Numbered from the stretch's first letter, positions 1 to 8,322 are shown. The stretch is DNA of 64,000 bases from Sphingobacterium sp. (GCA_031286695.1 JAITTY010000011.1:1-64000); one strand, 5' to 3'. The notes: a model not told the origin generated them from the letters alone. Numbers and translations are program-made.

Positions 1-55
1 AAGCCCGCCAGAGCCGATGGTATTGCCGTAACAGGTGGGAGAGTAGGTCGGTGCC
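1..55 (+). rRNA. rrf: 5S ribosomal RNA, 3' end only
   Basis: The first 55 bases read like the 3' part of bacterial 5S rRNA: GCCGATGGTA, then GGTGGGAGAGTAGGTC and a GGTGCC end. The 5' part lies before the window. A strong hairpin with a T-rich tail follows within 15 bases, as expected at the end of an rRNA operon. The exact 3' end could be off by a base or two. Confidence 0.9.
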
Positions 56-67
56 TTTTTTTACACG

Positions 68-104
68 GAAGCCCTTGCTGGAAACAGTCAAGGGCTTCTT
101 TCGT
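68..104 (+). terminator. Intrinsic terminator of the rRNA operon
   Basis: A perfect 10-bp stem, GAAGCCCTTG (68-77) with CAAGGGCTTC (89-98), an 11-base loop, then TTTCGTTT. It lies directly after the 5S rRNA and would end the rRNA transcript. Confidence 0.9.
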
Positions 105-848
105 TTATGTACTCCCGTATTTCCATGTACAAGCTATTGCATATCCTCCACATTGTTGGTTATCACAGCATATGGCCGTCGGTGAGCCCGGTCCATCGGC
201 AGCTGTTCCGCAACCGCCGCTACCCTGCAGCTGTCACTGTCCCACAGTGGTATGGTGCATCACCATTAGCCCCTTAACCCAAATGCTCCCTTATTTATAG
301 CCGCAAGCTGCAGGATGAGTCCTGGATAAACGGATCGCGCGCTGACCCGTGGAGAGTGTTGACCGGCTCTTTCCGGCTAGTCCCTTCTGGGGTTGGCGCT
401 TTTGGAGAACCGTATTATACGCTTTAGTGCCCCTGAGGGGAGCTTCCCGGTCTGTCAGATCTTCATACAGAAGAACTGACAAACCCTATTCGGAATGCTC
501 ATTTTTGCTGATTTTAAGAAAGGATCATCGAACATTTCGCTAATGTGGGATAAAGTGTTGGATGGAATTTGGAGTTTAATGACTAAGCAGATTGCCTAGT
601 ATTAATCTGTATGAGAAGTAGGATTAAACGAGAATAACGAAGTTCTGTTCCGTCTTATCTGGTTTATTAAAAAGAAAGCTGCAGGTGATTTAATAGTGCA
701 TTATAAATTGCTATCGCGTATATAGGAATGCAAAAACAAGGGAGAGTGCGAAGGGAGGAGGTATTTGTATTTCCAAGGGCTATATGGAACACAAATACCT
801 TAATTTTTAAGTTATTATACTATTCTTTGCAAGAATACGTGGATTGTT
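105..848. other. Long stretch without a supported gene, partly GC-rich
   Basis: About 740 bp between the rRNA terminator and the START-like gene. Bases 181-480 are about 56% G+C by hand count, clearly richer than the surrounding genes, while 540-848 is AT-rich like ordinary intergenic DNA. Open frames of about 60 codons exist on both strands near 291-543, but they overlap each other, show no recognisable domain and look like chance products of the GC-rich part. No tRNA, insertion sequence end or known RNA family was recognised. Confidence 0.6.
175..266. other. Chain of short perfect inverted repeats, possible structured RNA
   Basis: Several inverted repeats follow one another. GCCG (175-178) pairs with CGGC (197-200). 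CAGCTG occurs at 200-205 and 228-233. CACTGT (235-240) pairs with ACAGTG (244-249) around a CCC loop. ATGGTG (252-257) pairs with CACCAT (261-266) around a CAT loop. CCCC-TGA-GGGG at 430-440 is another. No poly-T tract follows them. They could be a structured RNA, protein sites or relics of a mobile element; no family was recognised. Confidence 0.3.
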
Positions 849-1235
849 TTAATCTTCTTCCGTATAAAAGTCGATCAGCGAGGCGATATATGGATCTTCC
901 CATCCATCTGAGATATTTTCAAAATCTTCATCAGGTATATTTGTCTGCCTAATTTCTAGGGAGGTTCCTTTTTTATGTTCATGCAGCTTTAGGGTTACAA
1001 TAGAAGGAGCATCTGTCTCTCCGAAATACCATTCTTGTACAATTTTCGTAGAAGGCTCTAGTTCCAAGAATCGGCCACTAATGGCTCCATCCCATAAAGA
1101 GAATTCTCCATTGACAGTAGCGTCGATGGACACAAGGTCGCCTGTCCAAAGACGAGCAGTAATTTCGGTCGTTAATGCAAGATACAGCTCCTCTGGAGTT
1201 GCAGGAATGATTGCATATTTCTTGAATTCTTTCAT
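849..1235 (-). CDS. START-like domain protein (SRPBCC fold)
   Basis: A 128-residue cytosolic protein without signal peptide. It resembles the small START-like proteins of Bacteroidota, relatives of the AHSA1/SRPBCC ligand-binding fold. The N-terminal strand and helix (EFKKYAIIPATPEELYLALT) are followed by the typical 'TARLWTGD' and 'FLELEPSTKIVQEWYFG' strands, and an acidic C-terminal helix ends the protein. The fold binds hydrophobic ligands or partner proteins, but the ligand here is unknown. It is divergent from the methyltransferase gene at 1324. A TAACTTTA element just upstream on the minus strand (close to TAnnTTTG) may be its promoter. Family assignment is fairly sure, function is not. 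Confidence 0.75.
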   Translation of the reverse strand: MKEFKKYAIIPATPEELYLALTTEITARLWTGDLVSIDATVNGEFSLWDGAISGRFLELEPSTKIVQEWYFGETDAPSIVTLKLHEHKKGTSLEIRQTNIPDEDFENISDGWEDPYIASLIDFYTEED

Positions 1236-1273
1236 GGTGTAAAGTTACTCTTTCTTGTAATTTACCACTTATT

Positions 1274-1303
1274 TTGACTTCATTTTTATTTATCTTAATT
1301 TTA
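1274..1303 (+). promoter_or_regulatory. Putative sigma-A promoter of the rRNA methyltransferase gene
   Basis: TTG at 1274-1276, a 19-bp spacer and TAATTTTA at 1296-1303, which matches the Bacteroidota -7 consensus TAnnTTTG at all but the last base. The start codon follows at 1324, giving a leader of about 10-15 bases. Confidence 0.45.
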
Positions 1304-1323
1304 TCGCAAACTATTAGGACAAC

Positions 1324-2691
1324 ATGAGTAATTTTCTGCCGAATTCTTTAGTGAAAAAATTAGGAACCAATCCATTATTTGATACTGATGCATTTATTAA
1401 GATACATGAAGAAGGTATTCGGGCTACAGCAATACGCTTGAATCCCAATAAATTGGAGGATTGCCCGTTTCCTACTACGGGGCAAGTCCCCTGGTGTAAT
1501 GGTGCTTATTATCTTCAGGATCGACCAGTATTTACATTAGATCCTTTATTTCACGCTGGAGCATACTATCCACAAGATGCTTCTTCTATGTTCATAGACC
1601 ATATCATTCAAAGTTTAAATTTGCATGTAGACAGTATCCGGGCCTTGGACTTATGTGCTGCCCCTGGCGGAAAGTCTACTTTATTAAACAGCAGTTTACA
1701 TCCGGAATCGCTCTTGGTTGCAAATGAAATTATTAAAGCTAGGGTTACAATCCTACAAGACAACTTAATGAAATGGGGAAATGCCAACACAGTAACAACA
1801 AACAACGATCCAGCTGCGTTTAATCGTCTTCCTGGATATTTCGATTTGATGGTTGTTGATGCCCCGTGTTCCGGTTCTGGAATGTTTAGGAAAGATGCCG
1901 ATGCAATAGATGAATGGTCTGAAGCGAATGTTAAGCTTTGCAGTGAAAGACAACAGCGAATTCTAGGTGAAAGTTTGTCCGCTTTAAAGAAGGGCGGATA
2001 TTTATGCTATTCGACTTGTTCCTATTCAGTAGAGGAAAATGAAGATATCGTTGATTGGCTATTGGAAAGTGGCGATTTTGAATCCATTGAAATACCTATT
2101 GATAAAAATTGGGGTATTGATCATACAGCTTCTGATAAACATCATGCTCATGGTTATCGTTTTTATCCGCATAAATTAGGTGGAGAGGGTTTTTTTATTG
2201 CTGTTTTGAAAAAGATTGGTGAACAGGAAACTTTCAATAGAAAACGAATTAAACCGGAGAAATCAGATGTACCTAAAGGGATTTTGGATAATTGGTTTTC
2301 GGATAGCGAAAATTTCCATACCTTTCTTCATCATGAAGATGTCTATGTTTTCCCAAAAATGTATGAAAGTGATCTGAAGTATCTCCAAAATGTACTTTAC
2401 CTTAAGAATGCGGGTACGAATGTCGGTAAGCTTAATAGAAAAGAGCTGATACCAAGTCATGCATTGGCCTTAAGTAATCATTTGAAGAGAGACTTCCAAT
2501 CTGTAGAGTTGTCGCTTGAGGATGCTCGAAACTACCTTAGAAAAGAGAACGTGGCAGTTGATACAATTCCTGCAAATATTCAAGGCTGGGCTATCGCCAG
2601 TTTTCAAGGGAGATCATTGGGTTGGATGAAAGTATTAGCCAATCGTATTAATAATTATTACCCAAAGGAATTGAGGATTGTAAATTTATAA
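1324..2691 (+). CDS. RsmF/RsmB-type RNA (cytosine-C5)-methyltransferase
   Basis: A 455-residue cytosolic SAM-dependent enzyme of the RsmB/NOP family, expected to methylate a cytosine of 16S rRNA (RsmF/YebU-like). The SAM-binding motif DLCAAPGGKST is at about 109-119. Motif IV DAPCSGSGMFRKD has its cysteine at 182, and motif VI YSTCSYSVEENE carries the probable nucleophile C232. The C-terminal third, from about 300, resembles the RsmF-type RNA-binding extension with a final 'GWMKVLANRINNYYPKELRI' segment. The length suits YebU-like proteins rather than RsmB, which has an N-terminal NusB domain that is missing here. It stands alone, convergent with coaBC. The target base cannot be told from sequence. 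Confidence 0.88.
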   Translation: MSNFLPNSLVKKLGTNPLFDTDAFIKIHEEGIRATAIRLNPNKLEDCPFPTTGQVPWCNGAYYLQDRPVFTLDPLFHAGAYYPQDASSMFIDHIIQSLNLHVDSIRALDLCAAPGGKSTLLNSSLHPESLLVANEIIKARVTILQDNLMKWGNANTVTTNNDPAAFNRLPGYFDLMVVDAPCSGSGMFRKDADAIDEWSEANVKLCSERQQRILGESLSALKKGGYLCYSTCSYSVEENEDIVDWLLESGDFESIEIPIDKNWGIDHTASDKHHAHGYRFYPHKLGGEGFFIAVLKKIGEQETFNRKRIKPEKSDVPKGILDNWFSDSENFHTFLHHEDVYVFPKMYESDLKYLQNVLYLKNAGTNVGKLNRKELIPSHALALSNHLKRDFQSVELSLEDARNYLRKENVAVDTIPANIQGWAIASFQGRSLGWMKVLANRINNYYPKELRIVNL

Positions 2692-2732
2692 GACTGGGGG
2701 GGAGTTCTTAAAAAGCGGTGTAAGAATTAAGT

Positions 2733-3929
2733 TTAGGAAAGCTTTACGATAATTGAACAGATGTCTTTGGCGACTTCTTCTTTTGATTTTAGACTAAACT
2801 CATTGGTATTTCCAGATCGATCGATGATGGTGACCTTATTCGTATCTGTGGCGAAGCCAGCTCCTTTATCCTGCATGGAATTGAGCACAATAAAATCCAG
2901 GTTTTTTCGGATCAATTTGTCTTTTGCATTTTCGAGCTCATTATTGGTTTCCAATGCAAATCCAATGAGTAACTGCTTTTCTCTCTTTTTAGCCCCTAAA
3001 GTAGCCAGAATATCCGCTGTTTTCTTTAGTTCGATAGAGAACTCATTTTCTTTCTTTTTTATTTTTTGAGTAGCAACTTCAACTGGCGTGTAGTCTGCAA
3101 CTGCAGCGCTCATTACAACAATATCTGCATTTTCGAAATATGTTTCACAAGCGTTTAACATCTCAGCAGCTGATGTTACCGAAATTGTATGAACACGATC
3201 TGGTGCTTTTAGGGAACTAGGGCCTGATACCAATGTGACGTTTGCGCCAAGTATTTCAAGTTGTCTGGCGATAGCATAGCCCATCTTTCCGCTTGAATGA
3301 TTGCCAATGAAACGAACAGGGTCTATAGCTTCATAAGTGGGGCCTGCAGATACTAAGGCTTTCTTTCCAGATAAAGGCAGTTCCTGCGCTGAAAATTTAA
3401 CCAAAAAATTCATTATTTCTTCGGGTTCAGCTAGACGTCCTTCTCCTACTAATCCACTAGCTAGTTCTCCATTCCCCGGGGGAATCAAGATATTGCCATA
3501 AGAACAGAGTTTACTGATATTGGCCTGTGTGGATGGATGTTTCCACATATCTAAATCCATTGCTGGCGCAAATAGTACTGGACATTTCGCTGATAGATAT
3601 ACGGCTGTAAGGAGGTTGTCGCAAAGTCCATTGGCCATCTTGGCAAGTGTATTTGCAGTTGCGGGAGCGACTAAAATGTAATCTGCATTTAGCGCAATTT
3701 CGACATGATTATTCCATTCCCCAGTAGTCGGCTGATAATAATCTATTAAAACAGGGTTTTTGGAGAGTGTGGAAAGCGTAAGTGGGGTGATAAACGCTGT
3801 AGCTTCTTTTGACATGACAACGCTAACACGGGCATCTGCTTTTGCCAAAAGACGGATGAGAAATGCAATCTTGTATGCGGCAATACTGCCGCATACAGCA
3901 ATTACAATATTTTTCCCAGCTAAAGCCAT
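2733..3929 (-). CDS. coaBC: Bifunctional phosphopantothenoylcysteine decarboxylase / synthetase
   Basis: A 398-residue Dfp protein carrying out two steps of coenzyme A synthesis: joining 4'-phosphopantothenate to cysteine, then decarboxylating the product. The N-terminal flavoprotein half (about 1-180) has 'NHVEIALNADYILVAPATA' with the catalytic His at 75 and the PAMDLDMW motif at 122-129. The C-terminal CoaB half has 'SAGPTYEAIDPVRFIGNHSS' and GKMGYAIA, the nucleotide-binding part. Length is normal for the fused enzyme. It lies 10 bp downstream of rpoZ and is read in the same direction, so it is probably the last gene of a bamD-rpoZ-coaBC operon. Confidence 0.95.
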   Translation of the reverse strand: MALAGKNIVIAVCGSIAAYKIAFLIRLLAKADARVSVVMSKEATAFITPLTLSTLSKNPVLIDYYQPTTGEWNNHVEIALNADYILVAPATANTLAKMANGLCDNLLTAVYLSAKCPVLFAPAMDLDMWKHPSTQANISKLCSYGNILIPPGNGELASGLVGEGRLAEPEEIMNFLVKFSAQELPLSGKKALVSAGPTYEAIDPVRFIGNHSSGKMGYAIARQLEILGANVTLVSGPSSLKAPDRVHTISVTSAAEMLNACETYFENADIVVMSAAVADYTPVEVATQKIKKKENEFSIELKKTADILATLGAKKREKQLLIGFALETNNELENAKDKLIRKNLDFIVLNSMQDKGAGFATDTNKVTIIDRSGNTNEFSLKSKEEVAKDICSIIVKLS

Positions 3930-3939
3930 TTTCTAAGGA

Positions 3940-4269
3940 TTAGTCCTGCTCTTTTGAAGGATTTCTATAGTACACTTTATCGTGTAAAAATTCATCAATA
4001 GCAACCAAAGTAGGCTTTGGCATACGTTCATAATGTTTTGAAATCTCTATTTGCTCGCGGTTTTCGAATACCTCTTCCAAGTTATCGTTGTTACTTGCAA
4101 ATTCAGCAAGTTTTCCGTTCAATTCTTCTTTAATATCTACTGCAATTTGGTTCGCGCGTTTAGAAATAACTACAATAGATTCATAGAGATTGTCAGTTCC
4201 TTTGTCCAATTGTCTCAAGTCACGTGTAACTGTAGAGTTTGGAATTGAATTGTTATTTTTTTGACTCAT
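3940..4269 (-). CDS. rpoZ: RNA polymerase omega subunit, Bacteroidota type
   Basis: A 109-residue protein of the Rpb6/omega family in the form typical of Bacteroidota. 'LYESIVVISKRANQIAVDIK' is the conserved omega core that helps fold and hold beta-prime, followed by an acidic helix and 'MPKPTLVAIDEFLHDKVYYR'. The frame is open further upstream to 4335, but the lysine-rich extra part overlaps the bamD tail. The ATG at 4269, giving MSQKNNNSIPN, is the natural start. It still overlaps the end of bamD by 17 bp, so translation of the two is probably coupled. coaBC follows after 10 bp. Confidence 0.88.
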   Translation of the reverse strand: MSQKNNNSIPNSTVTRDLRQLDKGTDNLYESIVVISKRANQIAVDIKEELNGKLAEFASNNDNLEEVFENREQIEISKHYERMPKPTLVAIDEFLHDKVYYRNPSKEQD

Positions 4270-5182
4270 CTTTTTGGGTATTTTCTTTTTCTTTTTTCGC
4301 CTTTTGTTCTTTGATATAAGTTTCCTGTTCTGCAAGGGCCTTATTATAATCTTTTACTTGAGAGAGGGCCGTTTTAATCCCTTTTTCAGAATCTTCACGA
4401 ATGGATTCTGCTTCTTTCATGTGTTTGCTATTCGGAAAATTACTTGCGAAGTTACGGTAATAATCCAAGGCTTCATCAAATCTGCTTTCTTGTTTCAGGA
4501 AGATACTTTTGGATGCATAGATATATTGCGCTTTTAATGTTAAAAACTCAATCTCTTCTGCGTATTTTGTATCAGGATATTCTTTTAGTACGTTCTGTAA
4601 TGCAATAACGGCTGCTCTATAATCATCATTAAGCCCCATATCGTAATAAAGCCTTGCATTGGCAAAAGCTTTAAGTTCAAGCTTATCTCTCAATTTCTGA
4701 ATAAGATCTGATGCTTCTTTTGATCGTTCCGATTCTGGATAAAGATTAACAAATAGCTGTAAAGCATCAATTGCTTTCTTCGTATTTGCTTGGTCTAGAG
4801 TCGATCTCGGAGAATCCAAATAATAGCAGTAGGCATGCATGAATCTACATTCCTCTGCTCTTGGGCTGTTTGGATAAACATCCGAAAAATCTTTAAAGTG
4901 ATATGCCGCTGAAGTATAATCTTTCAGACGGTAGTTGGCAAATGCCAAATAATAGTAAATATTTTCTGCTTCAGCTTGTCCACGGAACTTGGTCCGCAAG
5001 TCATCAAACAAAACTAATGCCTTTGTATATTTCTTTTTCTCATAAAGTTTTACGGCCTCTTCGTACTTTTGAGCGATATTATTGCTTGCGCGCAATTTCT
5101 CAAATTTACTCTTACAACCAGTAAACACCAATAGAAACATCATGCCGGCACAGATAGCCGCTATACGCCTATTTAAAAACAT
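4253..5182 (-). CDS. bamD: Outer-membrane assembly lipoprotein BamD
   Basis: A 309-residue lipoprotein that, as part of the BAM complex, helps insert beta-barrel proteins into the outer membrane. An N-terminal signal peptide ends in the lipobox FTGC, so Cys23 should be lipidated. It is followed by TPR-like repeats ('EKKKYTKALVLFDDLRTKF', 'YRLKDYTSAAYHFKDFSDVY', 'EESRFDEALDYYRNFASNFP' type units) through about residue 270. The tail is rich in lysine and glutamate. A well-formed promoter sits directly before the start codon. It is first of the apparent bamD-rpoZ-coaBC operon; essential BamD with omega may tie envelope growth to transcription (inference). Confidence 0.88.
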   Translation of the reverse strand: MFLNRRIAAICAGMMFLLVFTGCKSKFEKLRASNNIAQKYEEAVKLYEKKKYTKALVLFDDLRTKFRGQAEAENIYYYLAFANYRLKDYTSAAYHFKDFSDVYPNSPRAEECRFMHAYCYYLDSPRSTLDQANTKKAIDALQLFVNLYPESERSKEASDLIQKLRDKLELKAFANARLYYDMGLNDDYRAAVIALQNVLKEYPDTKYAEEIEFLTLKAQYIYASKSIFLKQESRFDEALDYYRNFASNFPNSKHMKEAESIREDSEKGIKTALSQVKDYNKALAEQETYIKEQKAKKEKENTQKDESKK

Positions 5183-5186
5183 TTTA

Positions 5187-5217
5187 CAAAGATAAGTGAA
5201 TTTGTTATACTAATCAA
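5187..5217 (-). promoter_or_regulatory. Sigma-A promoter of bamD
   Basis: On the minus strand: TTG (5217-5215), 20-bp spacer, TATCTTTG (5194-5187), a full match to TAnnTTTG. The bamD ATG begins at 5182, only four bases beyond the element, so the mRNA is predicted to start at or very near the start codon. Confidence 0.7.
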
Positions 5218-5424
5218 TTAAATTTTACTGCGCAATATAGTTTAATAATTATTTGATCGCAAAAACAACATTTCTTATTAACATTCTTTAACTCGATTGA
5301 ACCAACTGTACAGGTATATTGTCATATACTTGTTGTTTTTCTACTGGTAGTGAGGCTTAAAAATATACATTTTAAAATATTTGATTATCTTTACATATTA
5401 CAATCATTGAATAGCATTAAGAGT

Positions 5425-5700
5425 ATGACTTTAAAAGAAAAAGTTGAGCAAGCATTAGATACCTTGAGACCATATTTGGAAACTGATGGCGGAAATGTGA
5501 GTGTTGAAGAGATTACAGCGGATAATGTCGTGCGTTTAAAATTATTAGGAGCTTGCGCTTCATGTTCAATGAGCATTATGACCTTTAAGGCTGGTTTGGA
5601 GCAAGCAATTCGGAAGGCTGTTCCTGAAATTACAGCAGTGGAGGCTATCAATTTAACAGATCCCGATTCCCCAGACGCAACCTTACCCTCTGCTAATTAG
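5425..5700 (+). CDS. NifU C-terminal domain (Nfu) iron-sulfur carrier
   Basis: A 91-residue Nfu-type scaffold or carrier that holds a 4Fe-4S cluster between two subunits and passes it to target enzymes in the cytosol. The signature 'GGNVSVEEI' and 'GACASCSMS' are present with the cluster cysteines C44 and C47. The frame is open upstream to 5350, but the ATG at 5425 (MTLKEKVEQALDTLRPYL) gives the usual Nfu N-terminus and the upstream residues match nothing. It stands alone between divergent bamD and the next plus-strand gene. Candidate clients in this window are the Fe-S subunits of complex I (inference). Confidence 0.88.
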   Translation: MTLKEKVEQALDTLRPYLETDGGNVSVEEITADNVVRLKLLGACASCSMSIMTFKAGLEQAIRKAVPEITAVEAINLTDPDSPDATLPSAN

Positions 5701-5735
5701 TTTTTCTATTAACACAATTTAACGGCTAGCTCAGC

Positions 5736-5743
5736 TACTTTTG
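5736..5743 (+). promoter_or_regulatory. Putative -7 element
   Basis: TACTTTTG matches TAnnTTTG fully, 14 bases before the ATG at 5758. No clear TTG lies 19-21 bp upstream, so only the -7 half is supported. Confidence 0.45.
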
Positions 5744-5757
5744 CTTAAATTTGTTCT

Positions 5758-6405
5758 ATGAAGTTGCTGATTTCTATATTATTCACTGTGTTTGCGCTTT
5801 TTGGTTCCTCTGCATTATGTGCTCAGGAAAGAAAGATTATACAATATTCCGGTATCGTAACGACGGTTGGGTCCGGTCTTCCGGTGGGTTATGTGACTGT
5901 TACCAATTTGTCCTTTAGGAATGAGGCTTTTGCCGCAAATAACGAAGGTTATTTCTCTTTTGTAGCACACGTAGGAGATACAGTTCGTTTTACTTCTGTT
6001 GGTTTTGACCCTTTAGTTGTCACTATTCCTGAGGTCTCAGGAGATAAATATACCGCAAATATCATTATGCAAAACTTGGTTACGGAGCTCCCGATGGTAA
6101 CACCTTATCCATGGGCTAGTATCGAAGAGTTCAATATTGCATTTATGAATCTAGACGTTTCTGAAGATAATATCGTGAGGGTAAGAAGATCATTGTCTTA
6201 TGAGTCATTGGCCGCGATGGCTGCAGTCATACCGCGTGATGGTAACGAAATGCGCTCCATTAACAACGCGCAGAGCTTTAATACAATGAATAATAAAGTT
6301 ATTAACCAGCGTTATGCCAATCCGTTGTTGAATCCCTTTGCATGGGGTAGTTTAATCCAGCAGATTACAAAAGGAAGTCAGAGCCGAAAAAGTTCAAATT
6401 ATTAG
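5758..6405 (+). CDS. Exported carboxypeptidase-like regulatory domain protein
   Basis: A 215-residue exported protein. A signal peptide with probable cleavage after LCA (about residue 22) precedes a CarboxypepD_reg-like beta sandwich: 'YSGIVTTVGSGLPVGYVTVT', 'NNEGYFSFVAHVGDTVRFTS' and 'VGFDPLVVTI' (about 28-108). The rest ('TPYPWASIEEFNIAFMNLDV', then an asparagine-rich tail) has no recognised domain. This domain often forms the N-terminus of TonB-dependent receptors, but here it stands alone, as in a family of small Bacteroidota envelope proteins of unknown role. Its last 4 bp overlap the end of the convergent permease gene. Confidence 0.75.
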   Translation: MKLLISILFTVFALFGSSALCAQERKIIQYSGIVTTVGSGLPVGYVTVTNLSFRNEAFAANNEGYFSFVAHVGDTVRFTSVGFDPLVVTIPEVSGDKYTANIIMQNLVTELPMVTPYPWASIEEFNIAFMNLDVSEDNIVRVRRSLSYESLAAMAAVIPRDGNEMRSINNAQSFNTMNNKVINQRYANPLLNPFAWGSLIQQITKGSQSRKSSNY

Positions 6406-7631
6406 TCGGTAGCCTTTAATTTATTTAGTTCCCGAACACTTAGTTTAGCGGAGAAATAAGAAACTAGACCGGAGATGCCCGTGACCGTAAGGAATACCAA
6501 AACGTAGTCAGTCCAATTACTTACCATAGGATAACTGTCAATAATTGTATTTGCTCCATCTTCTACGCGAATAATTCCATAAGTTGATTGAATGTAATTA
6601 AATATTCCGCCAATCAATAAACCGAGCACACAGCCAATAATAGCTATCATAAGACCTTCATAAAAGAAAATACGCTGAATTAGATCATCAGCTCCCCCTA
6701 AGCCTTTGAGGATCGTCATATCCTTTTGTTTGTCCAGTACAAGCATGGTTAAGGAGCCTACAATATTAAATATTGCAATCACACTGATCAAAGTCAAGAT
6801 AAAAAAGACAACCCAGCGTTCAACACGTACATTTTTATATAGGGTAGGGTTTTGTTTTTCCCTATTCTTCACAATGTAATCCGCTCCTATTTTCTTTTGT
6901 AATGCTTGTCCAAATGAATTAACATCTATACCATCTTTTAGGTAAAACTCAATCGATGAAACGCGGTCATATTCTCCAAGAACCTCTTTAGCAAATGAAA
7001 TTGGTGTAATAATTAAATTGTCAAAATCTTGTTGGTAGCGTAATACCCCTCCGGGAGCAATGGAGCGGATATTGAACTCCTCGGCGGGATTAGATGAATT
7101 TTTAACCCCTTTTCTTGGGGAATACACTTGAATCTGCTCGGAAGAGTTTTGCATAGGAATTGCCAGATTTGCCTGTACGCTTGCTCCAAGAATAGCCAGG
7201 TTGCTAGAGTCATGGGTAAGTTTGTATTGACCATCCACAATGATACTGTCGCCGGTTTTTGTACTTAGCGATTGAGGTTCGATTCCTTTTATATTTGCTA
7301 TAAATTGCCGATTTGAATATTGTAATAATACTTTCTCTTGTAGAACATCGGTGTAGTGAATCACATTAGAATCTCTTCGTAATTCGTTGAAGACAGCCTG
7401 TTTGCTATCAAAAAGTTTACCTTTCCTAGGTTCAATTTTGAGCTCTGGTGCAAACTTACTGTACATAGACAGTATAAGCTGTTCCATTCCATTAAATGAA
7501 GACAACAAAATAATCAATGCAGCACTACTTACCATGACGCCAATAACACTAATGGATGAGATAATATTAATGGCATTAACTGATTTCTTAGAAAACAGAT
7601 ATCTTTTAGCAAATAGAAACGGCAGATTCAT
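6402..7631 (-). CDS. LolC/LolE-like ABC transporter permease (FtsX fold)
   Basis: A 409-residue inner-membrane protein. One membrane segment lies near the N-terminus (about 20-45, preceded by 'AKRYLFSKKSVNAINIISS', typical of LolC/E), a long periplasmic domain spans about 50-265, and three C-terminal segments lie near 270-298, 323-348 and 373-397. This layout matches the lipoprotein-releasing LolC/E proteins, which extract lipoproteins from the inner membrane for transfer to the outer membrane. No ATPase (LolD) lies next to it, which is common in Bacteroidota. The metallo-hydrolase gene ends 5 bp upstream, so the two may be co-transcribed. Other FtsX-type functions cannot be ruled out. Confidence 0.83.
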   Translation of the reverse strand: MNLPFLFAKRYLFSKKSVNAINIISSISVIGVMVSSAALIILLSSFNGMEQLILSMYSKFAPELKIEPRKGKLFDSKQAVFNELRRDSNVIHYTDVLQEKVLLQYSNRQFIANIKGIEPQSLSTKTGDSIIVDGQYKLTHDSSNLAILGASVQANLAIPMQNSSEQIQVYSPRKGVKNSSNPAEEFNIRSIAPGGVLRYQQDFDNLIITPISFAKEVLGEYDRVSSIEFYLKDGIDVNSFGQALQKKIGADYIVKNREKQNPTLYKNVRVERWVVFFILTLISVIAIFNIVGSLTMLVLDKQKDMTILKGLGGADDLIQRIFFYEGLMIAIIGCVLGLLIGGIFNYIQSTYGIIRVEDGANTIIDSYPMVSNWTDYVLVFLTVTGISGLVSYFSAKLSVRELNKLKATD

Positions 7632-7636
7632 GGCTC

Positions 7637-8278
7637 TTATTCTCGAATAAATGGGTTGGAATTTTTTTCAAAGCCAATCGTTGTTGATGGTCCATGTCCA
7701 GGATAGACAACTGTGTCATCGGGTAAAGTATAAAGTTTGGCTTTTATGCTATCTAAGAGCTGCTGATGGTTTCCTCCAGGAAGATCAGTTCTGCCTATGC
7801 TGTTGCGAAATAGTACATCTCCTCCTATCAAAAATTTCTGATCGGCTGAATAAAAGCAAATATGCGCAGGTGAATGACCCGGTGCTAGTATAACTTTTAG
7901 TTCATCATTATCTAAGGAAACGGTATCACCATCATTTAGAAATGTTTCTCCAATTGGAGAAATGTCATATCGGAAGCCCATCTGGGGAGCATAATTCTGA
8001 ACGGCTACTAAAATCGGTACCTCATCTTCATGGAATTGCGGTAACAGGCCAAATTTTTCGTGGACAAAGCTATTCCCTAAAACATGGTCTATATGGCAAT
8101 GTGTATTTAATAGAATTGTCGGCTTGAGTCCATTGTCTGTAATGAAGGTCGTTAATTCTTCTTGATCTTGCTCACCATACATTCCGGGATCGATAATAAT
8201 TGCATTTCCTGACTCGTTATACAGTAGGTAAGTATTTTCCTGATAAGGGTTGAACGTGAATGTTTTTATCGTAAGCAT
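7637..8278 (-). CDS. Metallo-beta-lactamase fold hydrolase (glyoxalase II-like)
   Basis: A 213-residue cytosolic protein of the MBL fold. The metal motif HCHIDH (H60, H62, D64, H65) is intact, and the further ligands are visible in 'APGHSPAHICFY', 'LIGGDVLF' and 'VVYPGHGPST'. The family includes glyoxalase II and related thioester hydrolases; at this length, without the C-terminal glyoxalase II helical domain, the substrate is uncertain. It is followed after 5 bp by the permease gene. A TAATTTTA element directly upstream on the minus strand may be its promoter. Confidence 0.85.
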   Translation of the reverse strand: MLTIKTFTFNPYQENTYLLYNESGNAIIIDPGMYGEQDQEELTTFITDNGLKPTILLNTHCHIDHVLGNSFVHEKFGLLPQFHEDEVPILVAVQNYAPQMGFRYDISPIGETFLNDGDTVSLDNDELKVILAPGHSPAHICFYSADQKFLIGGDVLFRNSIGRTDLPGGNHQQLLDSIKAKLYTLPDDTVVYPGHGPSTTIGFEKNSNPFIRE

Positions 8279-8322
8279 AATTGTAAAATTACAGTTTTTA
8301 TTGATTTCTTACTATTGAAAGG

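Noticed and set aside
291..543. Overlapping open frames of 63-64 codons on both strands in the GC-rich stretch after the rRNA operon
   Set aside because: They overlap each other, have no recognisable domain, signal or start signal, and open frames are expected by chance in GC-rich DNA.
2705..2726. Hairpin TTCTTA / TAAGAA between the methyltransferase gene and coaBC
   Set aside because: Six base pairs of weak A/T, no T run on either side; not enough to call a terminator.
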